From contig NZ_JAGYPF010000004.1 of assembly GCF_018343535.1 (NCBI RefSeq), positions 331,666-395,665 of the forward strand: a stretch of 64,000 nucleotides of DNA, read 5' to 3'. Source of the DNA: Neobacillus rhizophilus. GTDB lineage: Bacteria; Bacillota; Bacilli; Bacillales; Cytobacillaceae. The notes under the pieces are model-generated. The model did no database searches. It was not told where the DNA came from and saw nothing but the letters and a program-made list of their open reading frames with translations. Each line of letters starts with the position of its first letter. The stretch's first letter is position 1. This document shows positions 60,135 through 64,000 of this stretch, piece after piece. Made by a program: the position numbers and the translations under genes.

Positions 60135-60491
60135 TCACTTCTTAAAGAATTTTCTCAGGTAAGTTGAAACGTCCTTAAATATGGGTTGATATAGTTTATA
60201 GGTTTTAACTGCCTCATCAACGGTTTCCATGAGCAATATGATATCTACTTGGTTAAGAAGATGTTCGATTTGGTTGTACTGGTTGTGAATATGTGGCGGA
60301 TTATGGGTACTGTTTGCCCCAAACAACCAAGGGTCTCTTTGGGGGGCATGGGAAGATTCATGGTGGTCTGGTAATTCATCTGGTGGATTCGTATTTTCTT
60401 CTTCGCGGGCTCTTCGTTTCTTCCCGAACATTAGATTTGTAAAGGGATCGCCATCATCCTGTGGAGGCTTGTGTTCTTTCTCAAACTCCAT
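60135..60491 (-). CDS. Uncharacterised His/Asn/Pro-rich protein, 118 aa
   Basis: The N-terminal half is charged and low complexity: EHKPPQDDGDPFTNLMFGKKRRAREEENTNPPDELPDHHESSHAPQRDPWLFG. The C-terminal half is an amphipathic helix pair (YNQIEHLLNQVDIILLMETVDEAVKTYKLYQPIFKDVSTYLRKFFKK). It is convergent with the germination operon. The DPFTNLMFG motif and histidine-rich stretch resemble small spore-associated proteins of Bacilli, but no named family is recognised. Confidence 0.6.
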   Translation of the reverse strand: MEFEKEHKPPQDDGDPFTNLMFGKKRRAREEENTNPPDELPDHHESSHAPQRDPWLFGANSTHNPPHIHNQYNQIEHLLNQVDIILLMETVDEAVKTYKLYQPIFKDVSTYLRKFFKK

Positions 60492-60684
60492 AATGCTTTT
60501 ATCATCCTTTCTACCGTTTTCTTCTACAATAAAATATGATTTGTTTTTAATCGTGGTGTGGACAAATATCTGGGCCTTTCTCTTATGGCTATATTACTAA
60601 TCGAAAAAAAACATGATAACAATTGTTTGAATCTTCCGAGTTATCTATACTGATATTAGTATTAAATTCAAGGGGGAGACCAGA

Positions 60685-61062
60685 TTGGCAACAAAAGTAG
60701 GAGACGTAATTAAGTTTGAACGGACATTCAAACAAGAAGATGTTGAAATGTTTACAAAAGTATCGATGGATGAAGGGAATCATCATATTACTCCAGATGA
60801 ACAGGGGAGACTTGTAGTTCAAGGCTTGTTAACTGCTACATTACCGACAAAGGTTGGCGGAGATTACAATGTACTCGCTCGTACGATGAATTTTGAGTTT
60901 TTAAGACCTGTATTTACGGGGGATACCATTATTTGTGAAGTAACAATTGAGCAGTTTGATAAGCAAGATAATAATAGAACCGCCATTATAGCATCTTTCT
61001 TATGTACTAATCAGAATGAGAAACAAGTGTTGAAGGGAAACTTTGCGGGCGTGATATTATAA
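60685..61062 (+). CDS. MaoC-like hotdog-fold protein
   Basis: Protein of 125 residues. It opens VGDVIKFERTFKQEDVEMFTKVSMDEGNHH, the MaoC start, then VVQGLLTATLPTKVGGDYNVLARTMNFEFLRPVFTGDTIICEVTIEQF, the hotdog helix and strands. The classical hydratase motif (D..N..H) is only partly kept, with NHHITPDEQGRLVVQG, so activity as an enoyl-CoA hydratase is uncertain. TTG 60685 follows GGGGGAGACCAGA. Single gene; may act on acyl-CoA or ACP thioesters. Confidence 0.82.
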   Translation: MATKVGDVIKFERTFKQEDVEMFTKVSMDEGNHHITPDEQGRLVVQGLLTATLPTKVGGDYNVLARTMNFEFLRPVFTGDTIICEVTIEQFDKQDNNRTAIIASFLCTNQNEKQVLKGNFAGVIL

Positions 61063-61077
61063 AATTCTTAGCCTAAA

Positions 61078-61118
61078 CGGCTTTAGCTCTTTGGAATCGA
61101 GAGGTAAAGCCGCTTAGT
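61078..61118 (+). terminator. Terminator of MaoC-like gene
   Basis: CGGCTTTA (61078-61085) pairs with TAAAGCCG (61105-61112), with further CTCT/AGAG pairing inside, followed by a short T-rich stretch. Confidence 0.7.
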
Positions 61119-61327
61119 TTATTTTTTAAAATTCCACTGTCTACTTGAGCGGGGCAGTTCACCGTTAGGGTGGCTTTTTTTATTGTTTTCGGGCGGAGTG
61201 ATGATGTAATTGCGGATAATGTAATAAGCGTAGTACCTGATCGGCTTGATAGTTACCTTCTTTTCGGAATACTAACGAACAAGATGAAGAAAAATAAAAT
61301 AGTCCGAACTTAAATGGAGGAAACATC

Positions 61328-61987
61328 ATGAAAAAATTACTATCAGTTATCTTAACATTAGGATTATTAACTGGTTGTGGTAAAACAGCAACACAAGAGA
61401 AGAGCTCAAAGGAACCAAAGAAAGAAAAAGTAGAAGTAAAAGTTGATAAGATTGACAAGGCTAAAGAAGTAAAACCAGTTGAACCAGTAGAACAAAATAA
61501 ACAGCCAACCAATAATAATCAAACACAGCAACCAAAGCAAGAGGAAAATAAGAAAGTTGAACAAACACCACAATTAACTCAAAAGCCTGAAAATCAACCT
61601 GTAGAACATCCAAAACCACAAGTAATACAAACACCACAAACAGAACAAAAACCGGAAGTAGAAGAGCCAAAACCACAAGTAATAGAACAAAAACCCGAAC
61701 AACCAGCTCCAATTGAAAAGCCAGTTGAACCACAGCCAGTAGTTCCCCAAAAGACCCAACAACAACTATTTAAAGAATATGTAGATAGTGGACACTGGAC
61801 ATTAACAACGAACACAGACTATCTCAATAGTCATAAACTATACGTATACGGAGTAGAAAGCGCAGAAGAAAACTTCGTAGGGAACTACGTAAAGAGGTAT
61901 ATAGAACAAAACATTGCAGGAAAACCAGTAACAGTTACAACCTATCAAGTAGGAAACGGAATAAAAACCTATAAATTCTCTTGGTGA
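61328..61987 (+). CDS. Lipoprotein with Pro/Gln/Glu/Lys repeat stalk
   Basis: Protein of 219 residues. Lipoprotein signal peptide (KKLLSVILTLGLLTGC; lipobox LTGC), then about 120 residues of disordered P/Q/E/K sequence (VEPVEQNKQPTNNNQTQQ, EPKPQVIEQKPEQPAPIEKP), then a compact C-terminal domain of about 70 residues (QLFKEYVDSGHWTLTTNTDYLNSHKLYVYGVESAEENFVGNYVKRYIEQNIAG...). The stalk would hold the domain away from the membrane through the cell wall. The domain is not recognised. The stop codon overlaps a REP-like element. Confidence 0.8.
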   Translation: MKKLLSVILTLGLLTGCGKTATQEKSSKEPKKEKVEVKVDKIDKAKEVKPVEPVEQNKQPTNNNQTQQPKQEENKKVEQTPQLTQKPENQPVEHPKPQVIQTPQTEQKPEVEEPKPQVIEQKPEQPAPIEKPVEPQPVVPQKTQQQLFKEYVDSGHWTLTTNTDYLNSHKLYVYGVESAEENFVGNYVKRYIEQNIAGKPVTVTTYQVGNGIKTYKFSW

Positions 61988-62005
61988 TGCATGGGGACGG
62001 TTCTC
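61985..62005. repeat. GGGACGGTTC REP-like element overlapping a stop codon
   Basis: TGATGCATGGGGACGGTTCTC starts with the TGA stop of the lipoprotein gene, so the element has inserted at, or defined, the gene's end. Confidence 0.7.
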
Positions 62006-62163
62006 ATGCTCAATAAATTGGATACATAAGCACTAAAGCGCATGGAGGAACGACCTTGCTGTGTTGCTCAAATTACCATGATATGTTAGAGGTAGAATCT
62101 GTTGGAATTAAACTATTCCCCAATGGAAATCATAAGCGAAAATGCGGGAAAAGGAGATTAGTT

Positions 62164-63222
62164 ATGACCACCGATAAAGATTTAAATCCAATGAATGTAA
62201 TGAAGCCAATCAATTTTAGTTCATATTCAATTGATGAGACCCAGCCTTTAACGACGTTTGAAATGGGTAAACTTTGGGCTACCTATACGGGAAACAGTAT
62301 GTCGATTCAAATCTTAAGTTATTTTCTTCAGCATTGCGAGGACGAAGAAATTAAGACGCTATTAGAAAATGGTTTGGCCTTATCAAAGGATTTCATACAA
62401 AGGATCGAAGGATTTTTTAATAAAGATAATTTCCCTATACCGAGTGGATTTACAAAAGATGATGTAAATCTTGGTGCCCCACGTTTATACGCCGATGAAT
62501 TTTACGTTCACTATTTAAAATATGCTGCAAAGGCAGGTATGAGCCTTTATGCAGTAGCAGTTCCATTGGTTTTGAGGGAGGATATTAGAGAGTTCTTTAT
62601 TTATTGTAATCAATGTGCAACTGTCTTGTTAGGGCAAATTAATAATGTTTTAATGGGAAAAAAACTTATTGCAAACCCTCCTATCATTCCGACACCAGAT
62701 GGAATTGATAAAATTGATAAACAAAGTTACTTAAACGGTTATTTTGGAGAAGTCCGACCATTACAGGCATTAGAAATCATTCATCTTTGGGATAACATTG
62801 AGACTAACACAACAAGTATGGCGTTATTATTGGGATTTCATCAGATTGTTAAAGATGAAAAAATAAAAGCTTTATTCAAACGAGGTTTAACCATGACTGA
62901 TAAAGCGGTAAAGCAGTATAAGGAAAAACTTCACATTGAACACATACAATCACCGGCGTTCTTAGACCATTTGGTTACACCCTCTACATATCCTCCTTTT
63001 TCCGATAAAATAATGCTGTTTCATAAAGTGGATATGTTCGCAATGAAGATAAGGTCATTTGGAAACTCACTGGCAGTAACAGCAAGAAGAGATATAGATA
63101 TGTTGTATGCAAGAACTCTAATAAACATAGGCTTATTTGTTGACGATGGCATGAATATCTTAATTGATAAAGGTTGGTTGGAGTCACCGCCAAAAGCGTA
63201 TGACAGGCTTAAGATACAATAG
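62164..63222 (+). CDS. DUF3231 family protein, paralogue 3
   Basis: Protein of 352 residues from ATG 62164, which has AAAAGGAG 8 bases before it; the frame is open to 62056 but without a start signal. Two helical halves: FEMGKLWATYTGNSMSIQILSYFLQHCEDEEIKTLLENGL and RPLQALEIIHLWDNIETNTTSMALLLGFHQIVKDEKIKALFK. The ending ILIDKGWLESPPKAYDR matches paralogues 1 and 2. It has a longer N-terminal extension (about 35 residues) than the others. Function unknown. Confidence 0.88.
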   Translation: MTTDKDLNPMNVMKPINFSSYSIDETQPLTTFEMGKLWATYTGNSMSIQILSYFLQHCEDEEIKTLLENGLALSKDFIQRIEGFFNKDNFPIPSGFTKDDVNLGAPRLYADEFYVHYLKYAAKAGMSLYAVAVPLVLREDIREFFIYCNQCATVLLGQINNVLMGKKLIANPPIIPTPDGIDKIDKQSYLNGYFGEVRPLQALEIIHLWDNIETNTTSMALLLGFHQIVKDEKIKALFKRGLTMTDKAVKQYKEKLHIEHIQSPAFLDHLVTPSTYPPFSDKIMLFHKVDMFAMKIRSFGNSLAVTARRDIDMLYARTLINIGLFVDDGMNILIDKGWLESPPKAYDRLKIQ

Positions 63223-63469
63223 GAACAGCGTGAACAACATTCAATTTAAAGCTAATTGAAAAATACGGTGGTATTTTCCATTTTAGAAGGAGAGATTTCA
63301 GTATCCCTTGCTTTACTCGAGGTGGTAACTTGGTTGGTAATGTTGTCTTCGCCGTCATTCCAAAATGGTATGCCCTCACGGAATAATCTTCCTATATTTT
63401 GTAAGTTCCATCATGACCGTTACTTGAAAGAGAGCTTGATGGATTATTATAAAGAAAGGAGAGAAATGG

Positions 63470-64000
63470 ATGGATTCAATATGGCTAGAATACGGTTGGG
63501 CATTGTTAATTCTAATCGGATTAGAAGGATTGTTATCTGCAGACAATGCGCTAGTGCTAGCAGTTATAGCTAAACATTTACCGGACGATCAGAAAAAAAA
63601 AGCTATAAATTACGGAATCATTTTAGCATTTGCTTTTCGGTTTGCTGCACTATTTGCGATTTCATTTATTGCAAACGTTTGGCAGATACAGGCAATAGGT
63701 GCAATTTATCTTCTGTACTTAGGATTAAAGCACATCATTCAAGCACGATTCGGCAAAGAAAATGAGAATATCCACAAGGATGATGAAAAGGAATCCGCAG
63801 GCAAAGGTTTTGGGCCAACCGTAGGGAAGATTGCAATAGCTGACCTCGCTTTTGCAATAGATTCGATTCTAGCTGCGGTTGCTCTTGCTCTGGGTCTTCC
63901 AGATTCACCTTTAGACAAATTCGGAGGTATGGACGGAGGACAGTTCTTAGTTGTTCTTATTGGTGGTGTTGCTGGCCTCATCTTGATTAAATTTGCAGCA
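63470..64000 (+). CDS. TerC family membrane protein, 3' end outside window
   Basis: The frame is open to the last base. ATG 63470 has AAAGGAG about 7 bases before it. The visible 177 residues read MDSIWLEYGWALLILIGLEGLLSADNALVLAVIAKHLP, then four or more helices, then GPTVGKIAIADLAFAIDSILAAVALALG, with the paired acidic DN/DS metal-binding motifs of TerC. It is a different subgroup from the TerC at 31995 (longer cytoplasmic loop between helices 3 and 4). Probably a metal (manganese) exporter. Confidence 0.88.
   Translation, partial: MDSIWLEYGWALLILIGLEGLLSADNALVLAVIAKHLPDDQKKKAINYGIILAFAFRFAALFAISFIANVWQIQAIGAIYLLYLGLKHIIQARFGKENENIHKDDEKESAGKGFGPTVGKIAIADLAFAIDSILAAVALALGLPDSPLDKFGGMDGGQFLVVLIGGVAGLILIKFAA

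Noticed and set aside
61461..61815. Minus-strand frames over the P/Q-rich lipoprotein gene
   Set aside because: They are shadows of the low-complexity coding strand, with no start signals.
63256..63573. 105-codon frame overlapping the start of the second TerC gene
   Set aside because: It conflicts with the TerC frame, which has a ribosome binding site and clear homology.

Overview
The window looks like chromosomal DNA of an endospore-forming Bacillaceae (Neobacillus/Mesobacillus-like; genus not assignable from this alone). Supporting signs are low GC, strong AGGAGG-type ribosome binding sites with frequent TTG/GTG starts, sporulation and germination genes (spoIIP, a gerA-type operon, a GerPB-like protein), DUF3231 and DUF1002 proteins, and PhoP-type TTNACA repeats at 11-bp spacing. 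No rRNA, tRNA, CRISPR array, intact transposase or phage module was seen.

Region 1 (1-8.0 kb) is one metabolic unit. A sigma-54-dependent activator (5' end outside the window) is followed by a hairpin that may double as its enhancer, a near-perfect -24/-12 promoter at 1400-1416, and a six-gene acyl-CoA operon: acyl-CoA dehydrogenase, thiolase, 3-hydroxybutyryl-CoA dehydrogenase, enoyl-CoA hydratase, an ACAD10/11-like dehydrogenase and an APH-fold kinase. The last two are the halves of the ACAD10/11 fusion, so the substrate may be a 4-hydroxyacyl-CoA (levulinate-like catabolism). An 18-bp perfect palindrome before gene 3 suggests a second regulator.

Region 2 (8-20 kb and 34-38 kb) carries five exported phosphohydrolases: a PHP-type CehA-like hydrolase, PhoX, two 5'-nucleotidases and an endonuclease/exonuclease/phosphatase. 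Four have good PhoP-box arrays and one has a weak pair, so they look like a dispersed phosphate-starvation set. A secreted M14 carboxypeptidase, a HupE/UreJ protein and a YfhP-like membrane protein lie among them.

Region 3 (19-34 kb) is accessory: gene remnants (NUDIX, AraC, HU), YjdI/YjdJ, signal peptidase I, DUF3231, an Lsa-type ABC-F antibiotic-resistance gene behind a leader peptide and a four-segment attenuator, SDR and GNAT enzymes, an orphan pair of peptide-type permeases, TerC and YpuA-like DUF1002.

Region 4 (38-50 kb) has a cysteine desulfurase, a GH18 lipoprotein, TetR/cupin, a cupredoxin, a second DUF3231, a SET-domain protein, YdeI, an SDR, an MBL-fold protein and spoIIP. Region 5 (50-64 kb) has an orphan PAS histidine kinase, a two-gene osmoprotectant ABC transporter with an apparent ATT start, a gerA-C-D-B germination operon, MaoC, a third DUF3231 and a second TerC running off the end.

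Intergenic DNA is rich in repeats. Two arrays that differ in sequence (14.2 kb and 39.1 kb) share the same 52-bp geometry of 27-bp hairpin plus 25-bp linker. A 21-bp repeat occurs at 8.2 and 46.9 kb. A GGGACGGTTC REP-like motif occurs at least eight times, twice as the ends of the 39-kb array.
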